Shown here piece after piece: positions 36,459 to 44,754 of a stretch of DNA of 64,000 bases. Made by a program: the position numbers and the translations under genes. Below the pieces are notes generated by a model. That model saw nothing but the letters and a program-made list of their open reading frames with translations, ran no database searches and had not been told where the DNA came from. Source of the stretch: Nitrosomonas sp. (GTDB lineage Bacteria > Pseudomonadota > Gammaproteobacteria > Burkholderiales > Nitrosomonadaceae); the NCBI GenBank assembly GCA_024281825.1, contig JAMWZY010000013.1, positions 1-64,000 on the forward strand, in the 5' to 3' direction. Numbering within the stretch: position 1 is the stretch's first letter; each line of letters begins with the position of its first letter.

Positions 36459-38726
36459 ATGCCCACAACTCAACAAAATCGTGAAATAGAAATCATCACC
36501 CCGCTGGGATCTGATGTGCTTCTGATCCGGGAAATGACTGTTACCGAGGAATTGGGGCGATTATTTTCGATCAACGTCGAACTGGGCAGTACAGAAGATA
36601 TCAATTTTGAAGATTTGCTTGGCAAGAATATCTCCATTCGGCTTAATCTGTTACAAAACAAACGGTATTTCAATGGCTATATCAGCAGTATTTCCCAAGG
36701 CGTCAATGAAGGACGGTATGCCAGGTATTTTGCGACGATCCATCCGTGGTTATGGTTTTTGACCCGTACGGCAGATTGCAGAATTTTTCAGAATAAAACA
36801 GTGCCCGACATCATTAAGGATATCCTTCGGGAACAAGGATATTCAGATATCCACGATGGCTTGAAAGGCACACATCGCACTTGGGATTATTGCGTTCAGT
36901 ATCGCGAAACCGATTTCAATTTCATTAGTCGCCTCATGGAACAGGAAGGTATTTATTACTTTTTTAAACATGAACAGGGCAAACATACCTTGTGCCTGGC
37001 CAATGACATGGCATCCCACGAAAAAATGCCAAATTGCTACAAGATTTCTTATTATCCGGCGGATCAGGCGGTGGTCAGAGAAGGCGAGTGCATTTCGGGA
37101 TGGAATATCACCAAGCAATTGCAAACCGGCACTTATTGCCTGAATGACTATGATTTTGAACATCCTAAGTCGGATTTGCACGTCAATTCCAACATCATTC
37201 GTGATCATGACAGAGCCAGTTTTGAAATTTATGATTATCCGGGTGAATACGTTAAAAATGATGAAGGCAACGACTCTGTCAAAATCCGCATTCAGGAATT
37301 GCATAGTCAATATGAACGCATGCAAGGTAATGGCAATGTGCGCGGCCTGATATGCGGCGGTTTATTTAAATTGGATCTGTTTCCACGCAGCGACCAGAAC
37401 CGGGAATATTTGGTTACTGGGGTAACGCATCATGTGCGAATTGAAAGTTTTGATTCCAGCACGGATAGTGGAAGCCATTACAGTAATCAGTTTTCTGTTG
37501 TTGAGAGCAGTACACCTTTTCGAACTTCGCGATTGACGCCCAAACCTTTCGTTCAGGGGCCTCAGACCGCCGTCGTGGTTGGTCCGTCGGGTGAAGAAAT
37601 CCATACCGACAAATATGGTCGAGTCAAAGTGCAGTTTCATTGGGATCGACTGGGTACAAAAAATGAAAATAGTTCTTGCTGGGTTCGCGTTTCACATCCT
37701 TGGGCAGGAAAGAACTGGGGTATGGTGGCCATTCCACGTATTGGCCAGGAAGTCATTGTCGATTTTCTCGAGGGCGATCCTGATCAACCCATTATTACAG
37801 GCCGGGTGTACAACGCCGAGCAAATGCCACCCTACGAACTGCCAGCGAATAAAACCCAAACCGGCATTCTCACCCGATCCAGTAAAGGAGGCAGTGCCGC
37901 CAATGCCAATGAACTGAGATTCGAAGATAAAAAAGGTTCCGAACAAGTCTATTTACATGCCGAGAAAAATCAGGATATCGAAGTTGAAAACGATGAATCC
38001 CATTCGGTCGGCCATGATCGCAAGAAAACCATTGATAACGATGAAACCACGCTGGTCAAGCATGATCGTACCGAAACGGTAGGTAACAATGAAACCATCA
38101 CTGTGGGTGTTAACCGTACTGAAAAGGTTGGTTCGAATGAAAGCATAACCATAGGCTCAAACAGAACCAAAACAGTTGGAGCCAGCGAAACAGCTTCGGT
38201 TGCCTTGCAGCGTACCCATTTAGTCGGCATAAATGAAACCATCGGGGTAGGGGGGGCGCAGGAAATCGGTATCGGCGCGTTTCAGGCGGTGGCAGTTGGC
38301 GCGTACCAAACGATCAATGTCGGAGCCTATCAGAGCACCAATGTCGGTGCCAATCAAAACAATGATATCGGAGCGAATCAGACTACCAATGTGGGCGCCA
38401 ATCAATCCCTCACCGTAGGTGGGAACCAGAGCGAATCGGTTAGCGGCAATGCCTCCAAAAGTGTCAAAGGCAATGATTCCCTCGGCGTGGACGGCAATCG
38501 AAGTGCGGACGTGAAAGGCGATGACGCTGCCAAAATTGGCAAGAATCTGATTATCGATGCCGGCGATTCGATCACGATCAAAACAGGCGACGCCAGCATC
38601 AGCATGAAGAAAGATGGCACGATTGTGATTAAGGGCAAGGACATTACAATAAACGGTTCGGGCAAAATCAATGCCAAAGCCGATAGCGACATCGTGATGA
38701 AAGGCAGCAAGATTCTTCAGAATTAG
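36459..38726 (+). CDS. vgrG: T6SS spike protein VgrG (TssI)
   Basis: The 755-residue protein has the gp27-like base (about 1-370, including QYRETDFNFISRLMEQEGI), the gp5-like OB fold (about 390-470, with DKYGRVKVQFHWDR and HPWAGKNWG) and a C-terminal beta-helix needle. The needle (about 500-680) is made of short repeats such as VGANQTTNVGANQ and ends in a DUF2345-like lysine-rich region. No catalytic C-terminal extension is visible, so this is probably a structural VgrG whose cargo is the downstream PAAR-like protein. It ends 15 bases before the DUF6484 gene. Confidence 0.95.
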   Translation: MPTTQQNREIEIITPLGSDVLLIREMTVTEELGRLFSINVELGSTEDINFEDLLGKNISIRLNLLQNKRYFNGYISSISQGVNEGRYARYFATIHPWLWFLTRTADCRIFQNKTVPDIIKDILREQGYSDIHDGLKGTHRTWDYCVQYRETDFNFISRLMEQEGIYYFFKHEQGKHTLCLANDMASHEKMPNCYKISYYPADQAVVREGECISGWNITKQLQTGTYCLNDYDFEHPKSDLHVNSNIIRDHDRASFEIYDYPGEYVKNDEGNDSVKIRIQELHSQYERMQGNGNVRGLICGGLFKLDLFPRSDQNREYLVTGVTHHVRIESFDSSTDSGSHYSNQFSVVESSTPFRTSRLTPKPFVQGPQTAVVVGPSGEEIHTDKYGRVKVQFHWDRLGTKNENSSCWVRVSHPWAGKNWGMVAIPRIGQEVIVDFLEGDPDQPIITGRVYNAEQMPPYELPANKTQTGILTRSSKGGSAANANELRFEDKKGSEQVYLHAEKNQDIEVENDESHSVGHDRKKTIDNDETTLVKHDRTETVGNNETITVGVNRTEKVGSNESITIGSNRTKTVGASETASVALQRTHLVGINETIGVGGAQEIGIGAFQAVAVGAYQTINVGAYQSTNVGANQNNDIGANQTTNVGANQSLTVGGNQSESVSGNASKSVKGNDSLGVDGNRSADVKGDDAAKIGKNLIIDAGDSITIKTGDASISMKKDGTIVIKGKDITINGSGKINAKADSDIVMKGSKILQN
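37990..38510 (+). repeat. Degenerate short tandem repeats coding the VgrG needle
   Basis: This part of vgrG encodes a run of 7-8 residue units of the type VG-x-N-x-T, for example VGANQTTNVGANQSLTVG. They give imperfect repeats of about 21-24 bases in the DNA. The units should form the triple-stranded beta-helix spike. Confidence 0.7.
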
Positions 38727-38741
38727 TAAGGAAAAACACAA

Positions 38742-39305
38742 ATGAGTAACCAAGATACGCTCGAGACTGATGCTGAAGTGATACTCCAGCAGGAATTGGA
38801 AAATGACATTTTACGTCCACTTATCGACCGAGACGTAACGCCCGCTTCGAAGAAAATACCAACCCAAAATCCACAGCTGGGAGTGATCGTCGGGGAATTG
38901 ATTGCCATGACTGAGGAAGGGCGATTGCCAATGGTGTGTTATCCAGGTCAGATCGGAACTGCCGCAATTGCTGCTCGTTCAACCATAGACCTGCATGGAA
39001 AACATATCGGACAACAAGTGGTGCTGATGTTCGAAGGCAATGATCCTGAAAAACCCATCATCATGGGTGTACTGCAAGGGAAAGAAGGATGGCCAATTGA
39101 TCAGCAACCCAATCAGGTTGATGTCGATGTCGATGTCGATGGCGAGCGCATGATCGTCAGTGCCAAGGAACAATTAGTATTGCGCTGTGGCAAAGCGAGT
39201 ATCACGCTGACCAAAGCAGGTAAAGTATTGATCAAAGGTAGTTATGTGCTGAGTCGCTCCAGTGGAGTTAATCGTATCAAGGGCGGTTCGGTGCAGTTAA
39301 ATTGA
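38742..39305 (+). CDS. DUF6484-type protein of the VgrG cargo module
   Basis: The 187-residue protein has a disordered acidic N-terminus. A beta-rich domain of about 55-130 (GVIVGELIAMTEEGRLPMV, then VVLMFEGNDPEKPIIMGVL) follows, of the DUF6484 type found in T6SS effector modules. Its end (about 145-187: SITLTKAGKVLIKGSYVLSR) resembles the needle-tip repeats of VgrG proteins. It may therefore sit on the VgrG spike or help load cargo. It lies 15 bases behind vgrG and ahead of the DUF2169 gene. The DVDVDVDG acidic run is notable. Family assignment is from memory of T6SS clusters; molecular function is unknown. Confidence 0.75.
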   Translation: MSNQDTLETDAEVILQQELENDILRPLIDRDVTPASKKIPTQNPQLGVIVGELIAMTEEGRLPMVCYPGQIGTAAIAARSTIDLHGKHIGQQVVLMFEGNDPEKPIIMGVLQGKEGWPIDQQPNQVDVDVDVDGERMIVSAKEQLVLRCGKASITLTKAGKVLIKGSYVLSRSSGVNRIKGGSVQLN

Positions 39306-39450
39306 TTTTTCTAAAATATGATGCCTGAATTAAACCGCTTTTTTAGAATTGTAGTGCTATGACTCTGGCGAGTCTGGCCAATTCAGTTGAATCTGATGGA
39401 GAGTGAGTGTGGTTTTTTATTTTTTAACACGCTAATCGGTATCGGTACAC

Positions 39451-40566
39451 ATGGAGCTCATCAACGCAACCAATATGCTAGCTGGCTACACGATGGGGAT
39501 GGAACCATCGGGACGGGAATTGTTGGTCGTCGTGGTCAAAGGAACATTTCATTTACCAAAATCGGGTGAAGAGCCACGACTACTTGAGCAGCAAGTACCG
39601 CTGATCATGGCGGATACCTTTACCGGTGAACCGGGTTTCTCCGCGCCGTATTACGAAGTCGATTTTGCGCCGCGCAAATTGAAATGCGATATTTTGCTGC
39701 AAGGTAGTGCTTACGCTCCAGATGGTCTGCCAGTTCCCCGGGTGCCGGTTGGGCTTCGCATCAGTCAATGGCAAAAAACCTTTGCAGTCTGTGGCAAGCG
39801 CCATTGGGAATATGGGCTTGCGGGAGTGAATGCTATTGAACCGGAGCCTTTTAGCGTACAACCATTTTCTTATGATGTGGCTTTCGGTGGTATCGATAAT
39901 TTTCCGGAAGATCAAGCAAAACATGCAGCCTTCATGCGCAACCCAATCGGAAAGGGGTTTCATACGAATTTCAAGAAAGAATGGATCGACGGCATGCCCA
40001 TGCCGCAGACCGAAGCACTGGATCAACCGGTTGAAAAACCGGATGGCGATTATGCGCCGATGGCATTGGGGCCGGTTGGCCGTGGTTGGGCATCGCGCCT
40101 GCCGTATGCCGGCACCTATGACCAGAACTGGATAGACAATACTTTTCCGTTCCTGCCGTCAGATTTTAAAGATGAATACTATCAAGCTGCCCCACTGGAT
40201 CAGCAGGTTCCCTATCTGCGTGGTGGGGAAGAAGTCGTGCTGGTCAATCTGACACCCGAAGGACGCACCGCATTTCGTTTGCCAACTATTGATATACCGG
40301 TTTTTTTCTTCCGCAAAAAGGGTGAGCGTCATGAAACCAAGGCGATGTTGGATACCATCATGATCGAACCCGATAAAAGCCTGTTTTCAGTTACCTGGCG
40401 GGCTTTTTTACCGCTCAAGAAAAACATGTTTGAAATCCCACAAGTACTGGTCGGAAAAAAATCTCGCGCCTGGTGGCGCGCCCGGGAATTGGGTAAAACT
40501 TATTATCCTTCTTTGACACATTTGGCTGAGGAAAAGAGAGCTGAATCAGTGGAAGAAACGGAATGA
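39451..40566 (+). CDS. DUF2169 T6SS effector adaptor/chaperone
   Basis: The 371-residue protein matches DUF2169: N-terminal MLAGYTMGMEPSGRE, the LLVVVVKGTFHLP strand and the FDVAFGG-like VAFGGIDNF motif. DUF2169 proteins act as adaptors that mount DUF4150 PAAR-like effectors on VgrG (shown for Tde2 of Agrobacterium). The DUF4150 gene two positions downstream is the expected client. The ATG overlaps nothing upstream; a 145-base gap follows the DUF6484 gene. Its stop overlaps the next gene by four bases. Confidence 0.88.
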   Translation: MELINATNMLAGYTMGMEPSGRELLVVVVKGTFHLPKSGEEPRLLEQQVPLIMADTFTGEPGFSAPYYEVDFAPRKLKCDILLQGSAYAPDGLPVPRVPVGLRISQWQKTFAVCGKRHWEYGLAGVNAIEPEPFSVQPFSYDVAFGGIDNFPEDQAKHAAFMRNPIGKGFHTNFKKEWIDGMPMPQTEALDQPVEKPDGDYAPMALGPVGRGWASRLPYAGTYDQNWIDNTFPFLPSDFKDEYYQAAPLDQQVPYLRGGEEVVLVNLTPEGRTAFRLPTIDIPVFFFRKKGERHETKAMLDTIMIEPDKSLFSVTWRAFLPLKKNMFEIPQVLVGKKSRAWWRARELGKTYYPSLTHLAEEKRAESVEETE

Positions 40567-41606
40567 AGAGCCTGCCTTTGGCAATTACAGGAGTGGGCAT
40601 GATTACTGGTGTCGGTCTGAGCGCACCGGCAACGTGTGCGGCGATTCGCTGTGCGATCGATAATTTTCAGGAAACGCGTTTCATGGATAACGGCGGGGAA
40701 TGGATCATGGGGTGTGAGGTGCCGCTGGAACAACCGTGGCGCGGTAGAACCAAACTACTGAAGATGGCGGCGATGGCGATCCAGGAATGCCTGCAAGGTA
40801 ATCCACAGCTAAATCCCAAAGCGACGCCATTGCTGCTTTGCCTTTCAGAGCACGAGCGCAAAGGCCGCGTTATCGACGACGATAATCAGTTTTTTCTCGA
40901 TTTACAGCAAGAATTGCAGCTCCGGTTCCACGAAAAATCGCGCATCATCGCGCATGGCCATTCTGCAGCGGGTGTTGCGTTGCAACATGCACGTCGTTTG
41001 ATTCAGGAGCTGGGTTGTAGTCACGTGTTGATCGCGGCAACCGATAGCCTGTTGGTTGGCGCCACGCTAGCACATTTTGAAGAACAGGAACGCCTGTTGA
41101 CCAGTAATCATTCCAACGGTTTTATTCCCGGCGAGGCTGGTGCCGCAATGATCGTGGAAACTTACCGTGGACAAAAAAATCAACTGGTGTGCACTGGACT
41201 GGGCATTGGCGTCGAAAAAGCGCATATCTATTCAGAAGAGCCGCTACGGGCGGATGGATTGACAGCAGCCATCAAGGAAGCGCTTGACGATGCCGGGCAC
41301 GGTGAAAGCTTGCTTGACTTCAAAATTACCGATATTTCCGGAGAGCAATATCATTTTAAGGAAGCCAGCCTTGCTTTTAGTCGATTGGATCGAACCAAGC
41401 GCCAAGAATTTGATATTTGGCATCCAGCCGATTGTGTGGGTGAGGTCGGCTCCACGTTAGGGTTGATTATGGTTGGCGTATTAAAAGCTGCGTGTGAAAA
41501 AGCCTATAGCAAGGGTGACCATATTCTTGCCCATCTAGGGAACGATGATGGCAAACGCTCTTCAATGATTTTTGCTTGGCAGGGGGGGGGGATCGATGGC
41601 CAATGA
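40563..41606 (+). CDS. Ketosynthase-like (thiolase-fold) protein of the T6SS cargo module, catalytic Cys missing
   Basis: The 347-residue protein has a thiolase/beta-ketoacyl-synthase fold signature. The N-terminal AITGVGMITGVGLSAPA is like KAS openings, and GEAGAAMIVE and a late VGEVGSTLGLI resemble the conserved KAS C-terminal motifs. Where the active-site Cys is expected the sequence reads AHGHSAAG (130-137), so ordinary condensing activity is unlikely. Such proteins recur between DUF2169 and DUF4150 genes, so a structural or adaptor role is plausible. The ATG overlaps the DUF2169 stop. The 3' end runs through a G10 tract; loss of one G would fuse it in frame to the downstream effector. 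Confidence 0.72.
   Translation: MKSLPLAITGVGMITGVGLSAPATCAAIRCAIDNFQETRFMDNGGEWIMGCEVPLEQPWRGRTKLLKMAAMAIQECLQGNPQLNPKATPLLLCLSEHERKGRVIDDDNQFFLDLQQELQLRFHEKSRIIAHGHSAAGVALQHARRLIQELGCSHVLIAATDSLLVGATLAHFEEQERLLTSNHSNGFIPGEAGAAMIVETYRGQKNQLVCTGLGIGVEKAHIYSEEPLRADGLTAAIKEALDDAGHGESLLDFKITDISGEQYHFKEASLAFSRLDRTKRQEFDIWHPADCVGEVGSTLGLIMVGVLKAACEKAYSKGDHILAHLGNDDGKRSSMIFAWQGGGIDGQ
41582..41591. repeat. Homopolymer G10 at the ketosynthase-like/effector junction
   Basis: Ten consecutive G lie in the last codons of the ketosynthase-like gene and four bases before the effector ATG. The tract may serve as a Shine-Dalgarno-like element. With ten G the upstream frame stops after a few codons; with nine it would read through GGG-Ser into the effector. 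Confidence 0.9.
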
Positions 41607-42597
41607 TGTCTTTGCCAATGGCCGTGAGATTTCCTGCAAGAAAGCCGATGGAAAAACCATTTGCGAATTTCCGGATGTTTGTTTTACACCGCCCGAGAAT
41701 CCAGCAACGCCACCCGGTGTTCCTGTTCCTTATCCTAATACTGCTTTTGCAAAAGATACTACTGAAGGAAGCAAAAGTGTAAAGATATCAGGACAAGAGG
41801 TCATGTTAAAAAATGTTTCTCACTTTAAAACTTCGACCGGTGATGAGGCAGGAAGTGCTGCAAAGAAGGGAATGATCACGAGTACGAATAAAGGGAAAGC
41901 TTACTTTATTAGCTGGTCATCAGATGTTAAAATTGAAGGGGAAAATGTTGTTCGTCACTTAGATCAGACAACTAATAATCATGCAAGTCCTGCAGCGAAT
42001 GGATCGGTACCGATGGTTCACCCTGATTCACAGGCAATTCCAGCTAAGGTTGATTGTGCGAAGGTGCTTAAGAAACACCCCGTATTACCTCATGAAGATC
42101 AACAAGACTGCTGTAAGGCAATTAAAGCGAATACTGGCGTTGAATATCAATCCCATCATGTGATTCAAAATTCGCATTTTCAATATCCACGTGGCACAAC
42201 CCTTAAGGAAATATGTCCTGGTTATAGTGAGGAAGCTGCCCCTTGTATAGCGTTACAGGATGGAACTGATACTAGCACTCAGCATGGAAGAGTTTCCCAA
42301 ATGCAGAAAGCTGATGCGAAAGGGCATAGAGCAAATTATCGTGACAACAATAAAAGTCCTACGTATCAAGATGCTAGAAGTGATGCTAAGAAGCAACTCA
42401 CTGCTAAAAAACCAGGACCAGGTTTAAGTGAAGCAGAAGCTGACTGTGTCCTAGCCGAAGTTGATAGACAGTTTGAAGAAATGTGTAAAAAGGGAATGGA
42501 AGATCAATCTAAATTTAAGCTCAGGCCGCCTGGTCAAAGAGGTAAAGGATTACCTAAACTGCCAGGAAGTGGTGGTGGTGCTGGTGGTGGGATGTAA
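41596..42597 (+). CDS. PAAR-like DUF4150 effector with putative SHH-type nuclease domain
   Basis: The 333-residue protein has an N-terminal DUF4150 PAAR-like domain (about 1-120; opening MANDVFANGREISCKK, later PYPNTA), which would sharpen the VgrG spike. The C-terminal region (about 150-333) is rich in Cys and His and contains EYQSHHVIQ (183-191). This resembles the ExxSHH signature of HNH/endonuclease-VII-superfamily toxins, with a later QHGRVSQMQ segment. I therefore infer a DNA- or RNA-cutting T6SS toxin; the nuclease call is tentative. The DUF2169 adaptor lies upstream and a candidate immunity gene 32 bases downstream. ATG 41596 is chosen because the DUF4150 domain starts there. Confidence 0.75.
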   Translation: MANDVFANGREISCKKADGKTICEFPDVCFTPPENPATPPGVPVPYPNTAFAKDTTEGSKSVKISGQEVMLKNVSHFKTSTGDEAGSAAKKGMITSTNKGKAYFISWSSDVKIEGENVVRHLDQTTNNHASPAANGSVPMVHPDSQAIPAKVDCAKVLKKHPVLPHEDQQDCCKAIKANTGVEYQSHHVIQNSHFQYPRGTTLKEICPGYSEEAAPCIALQDGTDTSTQHGRVSQMQKADAKGHRANYRDNNKSPTYQDARSDAKKQLTAKKPGPGLSEAEADCVLAEVDRQFEEMCKKGMEDQSKFKLRPPGQRGKGLPKLPGSGGGAGGGM

Positions 42598-42629
42598 ATA
42601 TTAAATGTAACTTAGCGAGACAAAATTCT

Positions 42630-43487
42630 ATGGAAAATGAGCTGGAACATAATACAAGCATAGTAAGCATTGTTGGTAAGGATAATAAACAATTATTTCT
42701 ATTAGCGAACCTATACTATACGCCATTTGATCCAGAGTCTGTGCTTACTGCTATTGTTTCACTTGAGCATAAACCAAATATTGCGTGGAATACGATTCAT
42801 TCCATTGAACAATGGTGTACGTCGATGGATCAATCACCTGGCGGTAGCTTATTTGTTGTTACAATGGAAGGTGAACTTCATAAATTCGATGGAAATCAAT
42901 GGAGTGTCGTAGATTTGAATTGCCACGATGGGCTAAATTCTGTATGGGCGGCGAATGATAATGAAGTTTTTGTCGCTGGCCTAGGCGGAGAAAGGATTCA
43001 TGTAGTTAATGATCGAATTGATTTGTCGAAAGATCCAAATAATATCCGCCTAAATGCAATTCATGGCAGCTCTCAAAAAAATGTTGTTGCAGTTGGTGAC
43101 GAGGGAATGGTTTTTAAATATGACGGCAATATTTGGAGCAAGATTGAATTGCCAACAAACGTTAATTTATTATCCGTTTATTGTTGTTCAGACAATGAAA
43201 TTTTGATTGGTGGTGCAGAAGTTTTATACAGATGGGATGGCGCTGCCTGGCACGATATAGAATCGCAAAATCTGATTATTAGTAGCATAGAATTTTATGA
43301 AAATTCATATTATGTGGCGTGTGGTGATAATGGTGTACATGTATTAGAAAATGACAAGCTAGACCTTTTTAAAGCCATAACAGTGTATCGTTTAAAGAAG
43401 ATAGACTCATTGTTATTCGGGATAGGAAATAGATTAGTTACTCAATTCGACGGACAAGGATGGTGGGGGGGGGATTTAAATTTATAA
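42630..43487 (+). CDS. Beta-propeller protein, candidate effector immunity protein
   Basis: The 285-residue protein has no signal peptide. It shows four blade-like repeats with recurrent DGxxW motifs (FDGNQW, YDGNIW, WDGAAW, FDGQGW) about 45-95 residues apart, suggesting a beta-propeller. Its place directly after a DUF4150 effector, with a 32-base gap, is where the cognate immunity gene is expected. This is positional inference; I do not recognise the specific family. A G9 tract (43465-43473) encodes the last Trp-Gly-Gly, where slippage would alter only the tail. Confidence 0.6.
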   Translation: MENELEHNTSIVSIVGKDNKQLFLLANLYYTPFDPESVLTAIVSLEHKPNIAWNTIHSIEQWCTSMDQSPGGSLFVVTMEGELHKFDGNQWSVVDLNCHDGLNSVWAANDNEVFVAGLGGERIHVVNDRIDLSKDPNNIRLNAIHGSSQKNVVAVGDEGMVFKYDGNIWSKIELPTNVNLLSVYCCSDNEILIGGAEVLYRWDGAAWHDIESQNLIISSIEFYENSYYVACGDNGVHVLENDKLDLFKAITVYRLKKIDSLLFGIGNRLVTQFDGQGWWGGDLNL

Positions 43488-43605
43488 CTTGTAAAGTGAG
43501 CAAGAAGTTGAACCCAAAAAAGGGGTCAGACCCCATAAAAAATTATCATATTTGTGCGTGATGCTTGCCAGCAAGTGATACGATTTTATTTTTTGGAATT
43601 TAATC

Positions 43606-43838
43606 ATGCGAACCACCATTGATATAGATGAACAATTATTAGCTTATGCCATACTCCGATCGGCTCAACAAGGATGCACATTAAAACAGGTCATTGAAGA
43701 TGCACTGCGTGAGTTTTTTCTCGCCATCATTTAAAACAGGATCCGGTAAAGTTAGAAACATTTTCGGGAGTCGGACTGAAACCGGGTATTGATTTGGATA
43801 ATAGCCGCAATTTGAACGACATTATGGACGATCGTTAA
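43606..43838 (+). pseudogene. VapB-type antitoxin remnant (frameshifted)
   Basis: ATG 43606 opens a ribbon-helix-helix antitoxin-like frame (MRTTIDIDEQLLAYA, then TLKQVIEDALREF) that stops at 43734. The expected C-terminal tail (KLETFSGVGLKPGIDLD, then DIMDDR) continues in another frame to TAA 43836-43838. One frameshift therefore disables the gene. It overlaps a truncated vapC start, the usual vapBC arrangement. Confidence 0.7.
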
Positions 43839-43912
43839 TGTTTCTAATGGACGTGAATGTCTTGGTCTATGCACATCGAGAGGATACGCTTGAAAATTTG
43901 GCGTACCGTTAG
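43838..43912 (+). pseudogene. VapC-type PIN-domain toxin, truncated to its first 24 codons
   Basis: The ATG overlaps the antitoxin stop (TAATG). The frame reads MFLMDVNVLVYAHRED, the typical first strand of a PIN ribonuclease with its first catalytic Asp, then stops at TAG 43910-43912. The remaining 100 or so residues are missing. The break coincides with the 3' end of the next, opposite-strand ORF, so a recombination junction lies near 43905. Confidence 0.7.
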
Positions 43913-44514
43913 TTCAGGGATTCAATAATCGGTGTCGAGAACACTGTTTCAAAAAGCTGCTCGCGTGGTCGGCTGCCTTTAATATAAAGACCTGGAACGT
44001 ATAACTGGCAGACTTTCAGGTGTTGTGTAGGAATCCAGACAGTTCCGTTATCTGCACTATGCTTTGCACCCTGGGCTAGTTTGCCTTCACCGGCATAGGC
44101 TTTCAGGGGTGTAACCAGCAGTGCCTTAATCTTCAGATCGATTCGTGGCGATGCGTAGGGCAATTTCTTAATCTTCGGATCCTGATCGAATCGTGGCCAT
44201 GCATAGGGTAGTGCCAGCATCAGGCGGGCAGCTTCACCAAGGGTATAGCCATGTTGAAGGGCAAAGGTTTCAATCTTTTTATAATTCTCGAAATCAAGCC
44301 ACCACCCTCCGCCCAACTGCGCTTCTCGCGGTGAATTGCTCGATGCAAACCGGTAATAATAGTTGCCGGTGGGAAGATGGATCGGCTGTGGATTCAGGAT
44401 TCCTCCCGTACCTACTCCTTGGCCATCATTAAACCATGTTTCAGTTTGAAACCCTTGTGCGATTACGCGCCAGTGCGGTTCCGAAAAGCAATGCTTATTT
44501 GCCGGTTCTGCCAT
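43909..44514 (-). CDS. Unrecognised 201-residue protein
   Basis: I do not recognise this protein. It is preceded by a good AAGGAG ribosome binding site seven bases before the ATG, has no signal peptide or membrane segment, and has an aromatic-rich middle (NYYYRFASS, GGGWWLDF). It contains a near-duplicated stretch, LPYAWPRFDQDPKIKK and LPYASPRIDLKIK. It sits between a vapBC fragment and decayed IS3 DNA, so it may have arrived by transfer. The RFASS / GGGWWL / AGEGKL spacing loosely recalls ADP-ribosyltransferase folds, but this is too weak for a call. Confidence 0.6.
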   Translation of the reverse strand: MAEPANKHCFSEPHWRVIAQGFQTETWFNDGQGVGTGGILNPQPIHLPTGNYYYRFASSNSPREAQLGGGWWLDFENYKKIETFALQHGYTLGEAARLMLALPYAWPRFDQDPKIKKLPYASPRIDLKIKALLVTPLKAYAGEGKLAQGAKHSADNGTVWIPTQHLKVCQLYVPGLYIKGSRPREQLFETVFSTPIIESLN

Positions 44515-44754
44515 TGCCTTACTCCTTCTGTTTTATTGGAGTGCTGTCCACTGAATCTCACCAGAGCGCCGAGGGGTAACGGGATCGGCTCCCATAGCCG
44601 TGCGTGATCGAAAATTAAAAAGACACACTAAACCTGTTATTCATTCCAGATGAGATATTGCTATTTTTATACGATTTATCGGTTTTTAGTTTAAAAAATT
44701 TGGTAAATGCCTGTCAATTCCGAACAAGGATAGAAAAATCCTCACTCGATTGGT
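44515..44754. other. AT-rich spacer
   Basis: Upstream region of the 201-residue gene, with its ribosome binding site at about 44522-44527. No other ORF or RNA is convincing. The remaining bases run into the IS3 remnant. Confidence 0.4.

Noticed and set aside
38220..38753. 177-codon minus-strand open frame opposite vgrG
   Set aside because: It mirrors the VGANQ repeat codons of the VgrG needle and has no ribosome binding site or family similarity.
43507..43535. GGGGTCAGACCCC palindrome as a terminator or REP element
   Set aside because: It is a short stretch that recurs in many betaproteobacterial intergenic regions. With one copy seen here I cannot support a specific call.
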